DNA from: CAVQBJ01 sp963710725
Lineage (GTDB): Bacteria > Actinomycetota > Thermoleophilia > Solirubrobacterales > Solirubrobacteraceae
Assembly: GCA_963710725.1 (NCBI GenBank)
Contig: CAVQBJ010000008.1
Coordinates: 1,178,001 to 1,242,000, forward strand
Reading direction: 5' to 3'
Length of the DNA stretch: 64,000 nucleotides
Shown here: positions 44,567 through 53,194 of the stretch, in pieces
How positions within the stretch are numbered: the first letter of the stretch is position 1
Layout: every line of letters begins with the position of its first letter
Made by a program: the position numbers and the translations under genes
The notes under the pieces: model-generated
What the model saw: only the letters and a program-made list of their open reading frames with translations
Databases searched by the model: none
What the model was told of the DNA's origin: nothing

Positions 44567-45553
44567 CTACGCTTCGCCCGGCGCCGCGCGCCTCATCCGC
44601 TCGAGCAGGCGCTCGGACGAGAACTCGGCCGGCTCGGTCTGCTCGAGGAAGTCCAGTAGAGCGTCGGTGAAGCGCAGCGGCTCATCGAGATGGGGCATGT
44701 GACCCGCGCCGGGGAACGTCACCAGGCGGCTGCCCGGCATGCGCTCATGCGCCTCGCGCGCGTGGCTGACCGGGATGATGGGGTCGTTCTCGCCCCACAC
44801 CAGCAGCGTCGGCAGGTCGGCGGTCAGGTACAGGCGGTTGGTGGCGTCGACGCGCTGGCCGGCCATCCCGACGACGCTGCGCAGCGTATTCAGGAAGGCC
44901 ATTCGAGTCTCGGTGTCGGCGAGCGAGGAGAACCCGCTCGCCACCTCCTGCAGGTCCGGCGCCGGGCGCCAACCGAACCGACCGAGCACCCGCGCGACGC
45001 CGCTTCCGGCCGTCGCGAGCGGACTCGCGAGGGTGGCGAGGAACAGATCGGCGCCCGGCAGGCAGGCGGCGCGCAGGATCAGGTTGACGTCCTGGCCGAG
45101 GCCGCCACTCGACACGAGGATGAGGCGCTCGGTGCGCTCGGGGAACTGGTAGGCGAACTGCATCGCCACGCCGCCGCCGAGCGAGTGCCCGAGCAGCGTC
45201 GCCCGCTCGTGGCCGAGCGCGAGCAGCAGGTCGCGCAGCGCGCTGGCCAGGCTGCCCAGCGAGTAGTCCCCGACCGGCTTATCCGAGACCCCATGTCCAG
45301 GCAGGTCGGGGGCGATCGTCGTGAAGTGCACCCCGAGGCGCTCCTGGACCGCCGTCCACGTGAGGGCGTTCCCGGCGATGCCGTGCACGAGCAGCAGCAC
45401 CGGTCCTTCGCCGGCGATCCGGTAGCTCACGCGGTTACCGTGCAGCACGACCTCGCGCGTGTGTACCTCGGCGCGACGCGGCGGCCCCACGGCGGCGGGC
45501 CTGGTGCCGTTCGGTGACCGGCTCTCGACGTTGGGGCTGGTCTGGGCAGACAT
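44567..45553 (-). CDS. Alpha/beta-hydrolase
   Basis: 328 residues from the ATG at 45553, set by the ribosome site AAGGAGGA five bases upstream. Alpha/beta-hydrolase features: LLLVHGIAGNALTW (oxyanion), APDLPGHGVSDKP, nucleophile elbow LLGHSLGGGVAM, acid in LLVWGENDPIIP and the His in FPGAGHMPHLDEP. No signal peptide. The fold class covers esterases, haloperoxidases and C-C hydrolases, so the substrate is open. It is convergent with the glycosidase fusion gene, with a 46-bp gap. Confidence 0.87.
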   Translation of the reverse strand: MSAQTSPNVESRSPNGTRPAAVGPPRRAEVHTREVVLHGNRVSYRIAGEGPVLLLVHGIAGNALTWTAVQERLGVHFTTIAPDLPGHGVSDKPVGDYSLGSLASALRDLLLALGHERATLLGHSLGGGVAMQFAYQFPERTERLILVSSGGLGQDVNLILRAACLPGADLFLATLASPLATAGSGVARVLGRFGWRPAPDLQEVASGFSSLADTETRMAFLNTLRSVVGMAGQRVDATNRLYLTADLPTLLVWGENDPIIPVSHAREAHERMPGSRLVTFPGAGHMPHLDEPLRFTDALLDFLEQTEPAEFSSERLLERMRRAAPGEA

Positions 45554-45558
45554 CTCGG

Positions 45559-45566
45559 TCCTCCTT
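45559..45566 (-). promoter_or_regulatory. Ribosome binding site of the alpha/beta-hydrolase gene
   Basis: AAGGAGGA, five bases before the ATG at 45553. It argues against the longer in-frame start at 45583. Confidence 0.7.
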
Positions 45567-45670
45567 GATCCGGCGACGCGCACCGTATCTCAATCGCGCG
45601 TAATCGCGGCGGCACCCTCAGATACCCCGCACGGCGGCAGACGTCACGCGGCCACGCCGACCGGCCCCGC

Positions 45671-46840
45671 TCAGGATGCGTAGTAGGCCACCCACGCGTA
45701 CAGGCTCGTGGTCCCGGCCATCGTGCGGAACATGCCGGGGTTCGTGTTCGGGTCCCCGATCGGGCCGCCCCACCAGCTGTCGAGCCACAGGCCGCTCGCG
45801 TTGGTGGCGTGCGCCGTCGCGGCGGCGGCGTTGTCCTCGGCGACGTCGAGCCAGTGCGGATCCTTTGTGGCCTTGCCGTAGGCCATCATCCACTGCATGA
45901 AGATCGAGTCGTACAGCGGCGCGAGCGTGTAGGCGGCGCCGTAGATCTCGGTCATCGTCGTGGAGACCTGCGCGGCGCGCGCGCAGTAGTACTGCACGCC
46001 GGTGGCCCGGCAGATGACGTACTGCGCGTAGACGAGCGGCGCCTCGACGTAGGACACGAACGTGTTCAGGCCCGGGTTCAGCGATCCGTACAGCCCGTGG
46101 CCGACGATGTCGTGCGCGTTGGCCCAGTCGATCCACGTGCGGGCCTCGGCCAGGTCGGAATTGTCGTGGGTGCTCGAGTACAGCAGCGTGCCGAGCAGGC
46201 TCGCGGAGGCGAGCGCCTCGCCGGCGTGCTGGGTGTGTGCGGTGTTCCACCACATGCCGTTCACGCCATCCCACCCGTGCGCGGCCACGAACGAGAACCC
46301 GCTCTGAGCGTCGCGCAGCCAGCGGCGCTCGCCGGTCGCGCGGTAGGCGTCATAGAACGCCAGCCCGAGCCAGCCGTTGTCATCGAACCAGGCCTCGGCG
46401 GCGGGGTAGTCATCGCCCGGATAGGGATCGAAGCCGTGCAGGTAGCGATTCCAGTACAGCGAGTAGGCCTGGGCGGCGAGCCGGTCGACCGCCGCCCGAT
46501 GTGCGCGCGTCGGCTGCGCGAGCGCGACGGCATCGACGGACTCGAACATCCGCACGATCCCCCACACGGTCAGTAACGGGTATGCGTTGTACCGCGTCGA
46601 GCAGCCGAGGTACTCGCAGTACCAGTGATCGGTCGACGTGCTCCAGTGGCGGCTCTGCGTGGTGATCCCCTGCTCGGCCAGGGCCGCGTACCGCGCCGCC
46701 GTGGTGACCGGCGGCGCCGTCGGCTGAGCGCCGGCAGCCGAGGCGGCGGCAGCGGTAGCGGGGACGGCGGCGGCGAGGGCGAGCGCGAGCATCGTCACCG
46801 CCATCGGACCGCGACGAGGCGAGGAGCGGTGTGGCTTCAT
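45671..46840 (-). CDS. Secreted GH76-like glycoside hydrolase (alpha-1,6-mannanase type)
   Basis: 389 residues with a clear signal peptide (VTMLALALAAAVPATAAAA). The (alpha/alpha)6-type repeats WFDDNGWLGLAFYDAY, FSFVAAHGWDGVNGMWWN and TWIDWANAHDIVGHGLY fit GH76, whose catalytic Asp pair is the DDN of WFDDNGW. GH76 enzymes cleave alpha-1,6-mannan or transglycosylate. It could trim a mannose-containing glycan, which fits the GT39 and mannosyl-type GTs in the window. Orphan gene, divergent from the alpha/beta-hydrolase at 47029. Confidence 0.84.
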   Translation of the reverse strand: MKPHRSSPRRGPMAVTMLALALAAAVPATAAAASAAGAQPTAPPVTTAARYAALAEQGITTQSRHWSTSTDHWYCEYLGCSTRYNAYPLLTVWGIVRMFESVDAVALAQPTRAHRAAVDRLAAQAYSLYWNRYLHGFDPYPGDDYPAAEAWFDDNGWLGLAFYDAYRATGERRWLRDAQSGFSFVAAHGWDGVNGMWWNTAHTQHAGEALASASLLGTLLYSSTHDNSDLAEARTWIDWANAHDIVGHGLYGSLNPGLNTFVSYVEAPLVYAQYVICRATGVQYYCARAAQVSTTMTEIYGAAYTLAPLYDSIFMQWMMAYGKATKDPHWLDVAEDNAAAATAHATNASGLWLDSWWGGPIGDPNTNPGMFRTMAGTTSLYAWVAYYAS

Positions 46841-47028
46841 GACGGAGCGCCGGGTGGTTCACCGGCATCTTCGAGGATCCCACGACCCCGGCTCGACGGC
46901 CTCCGTACGACCCGGCAGATCGACGGGGTTCTCCCGCGGGCCGCAGCGCCGAGAACCTCCCGAGGCCCGTCATTAGGATGGGCGGGGTAGGAGCGTCGCA
47001 TCGATCGCTCGAGCCGGAGGCGGACCCC

Positions 47029-47970
47029 ATGTCGATCACCACACGATCGCCCCTGCGACGGGCGCTGGGCCTCGCCAGCGCGACGCTCGCCCTTGCGGCG
47101 TGGGGCTCGAGCGCCGCCGCGTCGTCCTCGACCATCGCCTCCACGAGCCAGGCCACTCCGCCGCCCGGCATCGTGAGCGCCCCGATCCGCATCGCCGGGA
47201 CGGTCGCCGGACCGGTCGCCTACCGCGAGCTCGGCTCGGGCTCACCGCTGCTGCTCATCATGGGACTCGGCGGGACGATGGACAACTGGGCGCCGTCGTT
47301 CGTCGACGCGCTGGCCGCGCGCCACACGGTCGTCGTGTTCGACAACGCCGGGATCGGCGAGACGGCCCCGCTCGCCCCGCTCACCATCCCGGCGATGGCC
47401 CGGCAGACGAGCGCGCTCATCTCGACGCTGCGACTCGGCCCCACCGCCGTGCTCGGCTGGTCGATGGGCGGCATGGTCGCGCAAGCGCTCGCTGTCCTGC
47501 ATCCTGGGCAGGTTCGCTCCCTCGTCCTGGCCGCGACCCAGCCCGGCAACGGCAAGTCGCTGCCGGTCCCACCGGGCGCCGCCGCCGACGCGGTCAGCCC
47601 CAACCCCGAGACGGTGCTCTCGGTGCTCTTCCCGCCCAACCAGCAGGCCGCGGCCACGGCCTACGTCGACGGCATCCTCCAGTACCCGGCGTATTACGAG
47701 GCTTCGGCGGCCATCAAGGCCAGCCAGGGCGCCGCGATCGAGCAATGGATCGCCGGCCAGAACGCGGTCGGGCACGAGCTGAGCCGGGTCCGAGTGGGCA
47801 CGCTGGTGGCCGACGGCACGCTCGATCGCCTGGATCCGAGCGCCAACGCACGGATGCTGGCCGCCACCGTTCCCGGCGCGCGCCTGACCCTGTATCGCGG
47901 CGCCGGCCACGCCTTCCTGTTCCAGGATCAGGCGGCATTCGTCCTTGCGGTCCAGCGGTTGCTGGGCTGA
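47029..47970 (+). CDS. Secreted alpha/beta-hydrolase
   Basis: 313 residues from the ATG at 47029 (GGAGG at 47016-47020, 8-nt spacing; longer start at 46978 rejected). Signal peptide LGLASATLALAAWGSSAAA, no lipobox Cys. Alpha/beta-hydrolase motifs: PLLLIMGLGGTMDNW, VVVFDNAGIGET, elbow LGWSMGGMVAQ, VADGTLDRLDP and YRGAGHAFLFQD. Exported esterases and peptidases of this group are common in actinobacteria; substrate unknown. It lies upstream of the GGDEF/HD-GYP gene on the same strand (176-bp gap). Confidence 0.85.
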   Translation: MSITTRSPLRRALGLASATLALAAWGSSAAASSSTIASTSQATPPPGIVSAPIRIAGTVAGPVAYRELGSGSPLLLIMGLGGTMDNWAPSFVDALAARHTVVVFDNAGIGETAPLAPLTIPAMARQTSALISTLRLGPTAVLGWSMGGMVAQALAVLHPGQVRSLVLAATQPGNGKSLPVPPGAAADAVSPNPETVLSVLFPPNQQAAATAYVDGILQYPAYYEASAAIKASQGAAIEQWIAGQNAVGHELSRVRVGTLVADGTLDRLDPSANARMLAATVPGARLTLYRGAGHAFLFQDQAAFVLAVQRLLG

Positions 47971-48146
47971 CCGGCCCCGGCACGCTAGTGGGGCGCGTAT
48001 CCGGCCCGGGAACGACCGTTACGGCGCAGCGCAGGCCGGGTGCCCCGCCGCCTCTCGTACGTCCGTCCACCTACCCCCCAACTCGATGGGCCAAAAGGCG
48101 TAGCATCGAGGCCTCCGAGGGAGGGATCGGAACGACTGAGCTGACC

Positions 48147-50135
48147 GTGTCGATCAGCCCCGGACACGTCGGGGCCACGCCGCACCGCACCGGCCTCCGC
48201 CGGGTGTACCTGACGGCGGCCGCGCTCGGTGTCGTTCTCGAGGCCGCCGCGGCCATCACGGGCAGCCAGAGCGGAGCGATCACCGACTGGCTGTACTGCG
48301 CGCTCTACCTGCTGGCGGCCACCGCCTGTGCGTATCGCGCGAGTACCGGCGACGCGCGCGCCGCCTGGACGACGGCCACGATCGGGGTGCTGCTGTGGGG
48401 CGGTGCCGAGATCGCCTTCCGGGTGATCGAGGGCAACCCCCGCGCGTGGTACCCACGCGCGGCGCAGGCGATGCTGTTCGTCGGCTTCCTGTTCGCCTAC
48501 GCGACGCTCGTGCTGCTCGCGCGCGAGCGCGTGCGCCGCTTCGACGTCGTGCTCGCGCTCGACGGCCTGCTGAGCGGCCTGGCGGCCGCGGCCGCGGCCG
48601 CGCTGCTGCTGTTCCCGACGCTCGATCCGAGCCACCCGCCCGTGGTGGCGGCGCCGCCGCAGGTCTTCCTGGTCGCGGCGCTCATCGGGCTGATGTTCGT
48701 CATCACCGTGCTCGGCATGACCGGCTGGCGGCCCGGCCCGGCCTGGGCGCTCATCGCCACCGCGATCACCATCAACGTGATCGGCGACGCCGTGCTCGTG
48801 CACCTCACGAACGCCGGGAGCTACCACCGTGGCACCTTCGCCGACACGCTGTTCGTCACCTCGGCACTGCTGCTCGGACTCGCCTCCTTCTTCCCGAGTC
48901 GCCACGCCACCGTCCCGCTCGACGCCGCGCGTCGCCTGCCGGCCCCGCTCGTCAGCGCCACCGTCGCGCTCGGCGTGCTCGTCTCCGCCGTCGTCGTGCC
49001 GGACATGAGCGGCGTCGCCGCCGCGCTGGCCGCGGCCGCGCTCGTCGTGACGATCGCACGCATGTCGCTCGCCCTGGAGCTGCTCGAGCACAGCCGCAGC
49101 CAGGCGCTGTCCGACCCGCTCACCGGCCTGGGCAACCGCCGGCGACTGATGGCCGACCTGCAGCGCCGCCTCGCCGCCGGAGAGCGTTCGCACCCCTTCG
49201 TCCTGGCCCTGTTCGACCTCGACGGCTTCAAGCGCTACAACGACACCTTCGGCCACCCGAGTGGCGACGCGCTGCTCGTACGCCTGGCCGACCGCCTCTC
49301 GGGCGCCGTCTGGCCCGGCGTGGCCTACCGCATGGGCGGCGACGAGTTCTGCGCGATCCTCGACACCGACGCGCCCTGGACGACCACGGTGCTCGAGCGC
49401 CTGCGGGAAACGCTCTCCGAGCACGGCGGCGCCTTTCAGATCACGAGCTCGGTCGGCACCGTCGCCTGCCCGGCCGAGGCGGCCGACATCACGACGGCGC
49501 TGCGCATCGCCGACCGGCGCATGTACGAGCGTAAGGCCGGCCGCGCCAACGAGCAGCAGCAGACCCGCGATGCACTGCTGCGGATCCTGCACGAGCGCGA
49601 CCCGGCCCTGTACGAGCACATGCGCGCCGTCGCCGAGCTCGCCGTGCGCGTGGCCAAGCGCCTCGGCCTCGACGAGGGCGCCACGCGCCAGATCGCTCGC
49701 GCCGCCGAGCTGCACGACATCGGCAAGGTCGCCGTCCCCGACGAGATCCTGCACAAGCCGAGCCCGCTGAGCACCTCCGAGCGGCGCTTCATGCGCCAGT
49801 TCCCGCTGGTCGGCGAACGCATCCTGCGCGCCGCCCCCTCCCTCGCCCCGGCCGCGCTGCTCGTACGCGCCACCCACGAGCGCTGGGACGGCCGCGGCTA
49901 CCCCGACGGCCTACGGGGTCCCGAGCCCCCGCTCGGCGCGCGCATCATCGCCGTCTGCGATGCCTACCACGCGCTGCGCTCCGAGCTGCCCTACCAGCCC
50001 GCGCGCACCCACGCCGAGGCGATCGCCGAGCTGCAGCGCTGCGCGGGGACGCAGTTCGACCCGGCGGTCGTCGACGCGCTCGCGAACGAGCTCGGGGAGG
50101 CGGAGGCCGTCGTCGCCGAGGACGCCAGCGCGTAG
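48147..50135 (+). CDS. Polytopic membrane GGDEF-HD-GYP protein
   Basis: 662 residues from the GTG at 48147 (start weakly supported; no good ribosome site). Eight to ten helices (about 15-310) form a MASE-like sensor region. GGDEF domain: DPLTGLGNRRRLM, DLDGFKRYNDTFGHPSGD and a perfect MGGDEF; no RxxD before it, so no classical I-site. HD-GYP domain (about 475-650): LHDIGK, RATHERWDGRGYPDGL and CDAYHAL, with the usual RRHP His changed to Phe (RQFP). The cyclase is likely active and not product-inhibited. The HD-GYP is mostly but not fully canonical. It is the best candidate c-di-GMP synthase of the window. Confidence 0.87.
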   Translation: MSISPGHVGATPHRTGLRRVYLTAAALGVVLEAAAAITGSQSGAITDWLYCALYLLAATACAYRASTGDARAAWTTATIGVLLWGGAEIAFRVIEGNPRAWYPRAAQAMLFVGFLFAYATLVLLARERVRRFDVVLALDGLLSGLAAAAAAALLLFPTLDPSHPPVVAAPPQVFLVAALIGLMFVITVLGMTGWRPGPAWALIATAITINVIGDAVLVHLTNAGSYHRGTFADTLFVTSALLLGLASFFPSRHATVPLDAARRLPAPLVSATVALGVLVSAVVVPDMSGVAAALAAAALVVTIARMSLALELLEHSRSQALSDPLTGLGNRRRLMADLQRRLAAGERSHPFVLALFDLDGFKRYNDTFGHPSGDALLVRLADRLSGAVWPGVAYRMGGDEFCAILDTDAPWTTTVLERLRETLSEHGGAFQITSSVGTVACPAEAADITTALRIADRRMYERKAGRANEQQQTRDALLRILHERDPALYEHMRAVAELAVRVAKRLGLDEGATRQIARAAELHDIGKVAVPDEILHKPSPLSTSERRFMRQFPLVGERILRAAPSLAPAALLVRATHERWDGRGYPDGLRGPEPPLGARIIAVCDAYHALRSELPYQPARTHAEAIAELQRCAGTQFDPAVVDALANELGEAEAVVAEDASA

Positions 50136-50185
50136 TGCTGATCGGGGCGCTCGGACCCGAAAGCGCGCCGCATTCGTAATTCGGG

Positions 50186-50539
50186 CTAACCAGCCGTCGA
50201 CCCTTCGGCTAATTGCTCACTGAGCGCCGCAAGCTGAGTTCGCAGGATTGGAAGCTCGCGTTCGACGACGTCCCATACGAGGTTCAGATCCACGCCGAAG
50301 TACTCGTGGATCAGCTTGTCGCGCATGCCGGCAATCCGCCGCCACTCGACCGCCGGCTCAAGGGTCCGTGTGCGATCCGAGATCCCCTTGACCGCCTGAC
50401 CGATGATCTCGATGTTTCGGATCACCGCGTCTTGCGTCTTGCGATCGGCGAAGAACGCCTCGCGACCATCGCGGGTGTAGCTCTGGATGGAGTCGATCGC
50501 TTCGATCGCGTGAAGCAGATAGACGCGCTCATCCTTCAC
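50186..50539 (-). CDS. hepT: HepT-like (DUF86) toxin
   Basis: 117 residues from the GTG at 50539, overlapping the MntA stop by 4 nt. All-alpha HEPN fold with the RX4-6HXY RNase motif as RDKLIHEYFG and the partner helix IRNIEIIGQAV. In HepT-MntA pairs MntA inactivates HepT by adding AMP to its HXY tyrosine. The Tyr is present. Fits a complete functional module. Confidence 0.87.
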   Translation of the reverse strand: MKDERVYLLHAIEAIDSIQSYTRDGREAFFADRKTQDAVIRNIEIIGQAVKGISDRTRTLEPAVEWRRIAGMRDKLIHEYFGVDLNLVWDVVERELPILRTQLAALSEQLAEGSTAG

Positions 50540-50844
50540 AATGGAATAGCCTCGGCGTAGATGCGATCGCGAAGATGCGGACTGACTCCGGCGTCGCTGA
50601 TCACATCCACTCGCGTGCGAAGCAAGTCTTCGAGGTCTTGCCACAACCCGACAAGATCGAGCAGGCTTCGGCCGGGTTCCATCTCTACGAGCAAGTCCAC
50701 GTCGCTTGCCGAGCCGTTCTCACCGCGAGCCAGCGAGCCGAAGACGCGTACGTTCCGGGCCCCGTGCGCAGCGGCAAAGCCAAGAATCTCGAGCCGGCGA
50801 GCACGTAAGCCATCGAGATCGCTGGGGCGCGGTGCGAGTCCCAT
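50536..50844 (-). CDS. mntA: MntA-like minimal nucleotidyltransferase antitoxin
   Basis: 102 residues. The minimal nucleotidyltransferase motif GSX10DXD is exact: GSLARGENGSASDVDLLV. A third acidic residue lies in TRVDVISD. It stands first in the pair and overlaps HepT by 4 nt (GTGA). It would AMPylate HepT. Start ATG at 50844. Confidence 0.87.
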   Translation of the reverse strand: MGLAPRPSDLDGLRARRLEILGFAAAHGARNVRVFGSLARGENGSASDVDLLVEMEPGRSLLDLVGLWQDLEDLLRTRVDVISDAGVSPHLRDRIYAEAIPL

Positions 50845-51004
50845 AGGCGGATTACGTTACCGCGAGGTGCGGGCGTCGACGGCTGCCTCGCCTCGCCGCT
50901 ACACGCGCTGATAGGCCGTGGCCCCGCGAGCTGAAGCGCGCGCGTCGAGCCGCGCCAAGGGAGAGCGCCGGCGCCCGGCTCTCGCCCGCGACGGGCGCGC
51001 GCGG

Positions 51005-51781
51005 CTATCCGGCCAGTGGACCCGGCGAGGGATCGCGCTCGCCGCCGGGCGACTCCTGCCTGTCCACCCGAGCGCAGGCGACGAGCGGGAAGCTCGGGTC
51101 CTCGTGCCTCAGCTCGGCTTCGCGCAACTCCTCCTGCGCGAGGCCCATGAGAAACGCCACGCCCACGAGCACATTGCCGTGCCCCTCGACGCGAACACGA
51201 TCGCCGGGGAAGCTACGCGCCAGCACAAGCTCGAGACCGTCGGGCATCCATCGCCAGTAGTCGGACCCCGGCGCCTCGTGGTCACGCTTGCCCAGGCTCG
51301 GGACGGTCAGCAGCAGCGTGCCGCCGGGACGCAGCGACTGTCTCAGGTTCGCCAGGGTCGCGTCGACATCGCTCAGGAACTGCAACGTCTGAGTTACGAT
51401 CGCGCAGTCGTAGGCGGCTGCCGGGAGCGACCCGGCGGCGGTGAGATCAGCGATCAGTGTCGCCTGCCGGTTCGCGGGATCGATGTCAACGACGTGAACG
51501 TCTGTGACCCCGCGCCCGTAGCGGCGTGCGTAGACGGGCTCCCGTATCTCGAGCACCGCACCGCGGATTGCGTCCCGCTCATGGGACAGAAACGCCTCGA
51601 TGTACGAGCGATCGACGGGCGTCCCGCGGTCCCAGCCGTAGTGCTGGCTGAATGGACGCAAACGCCGCAGCGTTCCCCACCGCACTCTCCGGCCGGGCAG
51701 GCGCCGCGCGACGGGCCCGACGGCCGGGCGAATGGCCCTGCGCACCGGCGCCGGGATGGACGTCAGCGTGAGCGCTTTCAC
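51005..51781 (-). CDS. Class I SAM-dependent methyltransferase
   Basis: 258 residues. A basic N-terminus is followed by a Rossmann methyltransferase core: AVLEIREPVYARRYG (motif I, divergent), VVDIDPANRQATLIADL, YDCAIVTQTLQFL, LRPGGTLLLTVPSLG (post-motif). The C-terminus is less conserved. Similar proteins sit next to glycosyltransferases and probably methylate a sugar or lipid carrier. It is 48 bp downstream of a GT2 on the same strand and may be co-transcribed with it. Confidence 0.78.
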   Translation of the reverse strand: MKALTLTSIPAPVRRAIRPAVGPVARRLPGRRVRWGTLRRLRPFSQHYGWDRGTPVDRSYIEAFLSHERDAIRGAVLEIREPVYARRYGRGVTDVHVVDIDPANRQATLIADLTAAGSLPAAAYDCAIVTQTLQFLSDVDATLANLRQSLRPGGTLLLTVPSLGKRDHEAPGSDYWRWMPDGLELVLARSFPGDRVRVEGHGNVLVGVAFLMGLAQEELREAELRHEDPSFPLVACARVDRQESPGGERDPSPGPLAG

Positions 51782-51829
51782 GCTCGGCCGGTGCCCGGCT
51801 GTGGCGTACGCCGCGTCATCGCCGCTGAC

Positions 51830-53185
51830 CTACCGTGGGAGCCTCGCCACCGGAACCGGATGCGGCCCATACTTGCGACGGCTGCGCAGATACCCCACTG
51901 GGCCGTACAGGATCCCCCGACGCTCCAGCCATGTCAGCTCGCGCGGATAGTCCGTGGACTTCCCCTCGTTCTTGGATGACCGCGAGCTCAAGGCAAATCG
52001 CAGCCCCAGGGGCACCTTGCGGAGGAAGTCCTTCGCCAGAGGCGGGTTGGCCAGCAGCGTCTTCAGGTAGTACGCACTGAGACCGGCGCCGTATGCGTAC
52101 ACCTGGCGGCGCAGGCCGGCGTAGTCAGGCCGATGAGCGTGCAGAGCGATGGCCGCGGGCTCGTACACGATCGTGTGTCCCGTCAGCACGGTCCGCAGCA
52201 GAACCTCGCTGTCCACCCCGCCGAGCGCGGGCGTGCCGTTCCCAAGCGCCGGATCGAACCCACCGATCTCACGTAGCGCCTCGGTTCGGAAGGAGAAGTT
52301 GTTACCGGTCCCGAACAGGCCGGCTGTCCAGGGGTAAAGACGCTCCTCGGGTGGCCAGTGCGCACCGAGGTCGAAGACGCGGCGGTCAAACCCGCGGCTG
52401 AAGCCACCGTACTCCTCAAACCAAAGCTGCGCCTGCGTATCGAGCTCCAACGGTAGGAGCAACCCTGACACAGCGGCGGCCTCAGGAAATGCGGCAAAAC
52501 AGCGCGCCACCTCGGTCAGCCAATGGCGATCGACGAGGACGTCGTCGTCCGTCATGGCGACGATCTCGGTGTCGACGGCCTGCAGACCGCGGTTGCGTGC
52601 ACTGGCGCTGCCGGGCGCATCCTCGCGCACGTAGCTGATGCTTGCGCGCTCGCGATACGCCTCGACCAATCGTCGAGTCGCATCGGTTTGTGGTGCGTTG
52701 TCGACGATCACCACCGACACACGTTCTCGTGGATACTCGCACGCGAGGAGCGAATCGAGACAGCGCTGCAGCCGGTCGGGCCGCTCGCGGGACGGTATGA
52801 GAACGCTGATGCTCGGTGCGGCCTCGAGGAACAGCCGACGCTCGCGGCAGCACGCCGGCTCGCCTGACGTCGCGATGCCGCCCGGCGAAAGCAGGGTCGG
52901 CGCGTCCTGGCCATCTCGTTCCAAGTGGCGTCGGGCGCGATCGGCAACCTCGGGCCACACCGCCGCGGCCAAGGCCGCCGCGTCCAGTCCTTCGCCGCCG
53001 CCCAAGGATACGTCCACCCAGCCAAGCGGCTCGCCGTGGAGCCTTACGAACACATTTGCCCGACGGTACGGCCTGCCGTCGGGCGCCGCTGCCGCCGCCA
53101 AGGCCGGCAGCGGCTCGCTCAACTCGACCTCCACGATACGGATGGGCTCACCGCTCGCCTGCGTTCCTTCTGGCACACGCCGCAT
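51830..53185 (-). CDS. GT2 glycosyltransferase with conserved N-terminal accessory module
   Basis: 451 residues from the ATG at 53185; a longer frame to 53359 would overlap the GH26 start and looks non-coding. The accessory module (about 10-95, EVELSEPLP..ANVFVRLHGEPLGWVDVSL) is followed by a GT-A core: SISVLIPSRERPDRLQRCLDSL, VVIVDNAPQTDAT, GSASARNRGLQ, the metal site AMTDDDVLVD, GTGNNFSFRTEALREIGGFD and GGVDSEVLLRTVL (GVD where the paralogues have GED). Next gene downstream is a methyltransferase. Start lies 9 bp from the divergent GH26 gene. Confidence 0.85.
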   Translation of the reverse strand: MRRVPEGTQASGEPIRIVEVELSEPLPALAAAAAPDGRPYRRANVFVRLHGEPLGWVDVSLGGGEGLDAAALAAAVWPEVADRARRHLERDGQDAPTLLSPGGIATSGEPACCRERRLFLEAAPSISVLIPSRERPDRLQRCLDSLLACEYPRERVSVVIVDNAPQTDATRRLVEAYRERASISYVREDAPGSASARNRGLQAVDTEIVAMTDDDVLVDRHWLTEVARCFAAFPEAAAVSGLLLPLELDTQAQLWFEEYGGFSRGFDRRVFDLGAHWPPEERLYPWTAGLFGTGNNFSFRTEALREIGGFDPALGNGTPALGGVDSEVLLRTVLTGHTIVYEPAAIALHAHRPDYAGLRRQVYAYGAGLSAYYLKTLLANPPLAKDFLRKVPLGLRFALSSRSSKNEGKSTDYPRELTWLERRGILYGPVGYLRSRRKYGPHPVPVARLPR

Positions 53186-53194
53186 CGCACTAGT

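Noticed and set aside
47100..48146. Upstream extension of the membrane GGDEF-HD-GYP protein
   Set aside because: Runs out of frame over the alpha/beta-hydrolase gene and has shadow-type Arg/Gly composition.
50136..50185. CCCGAA...TTCGGG inverted repeat as terminator
   Set aside because: Six-base arms with an 18-nt loop; too weak to call.
52925..53194. Longer start of the GH26 gene
   Set aside because: Would be antisense to the GT2 accessory module; a signal peptide starts at the ATG 53195.
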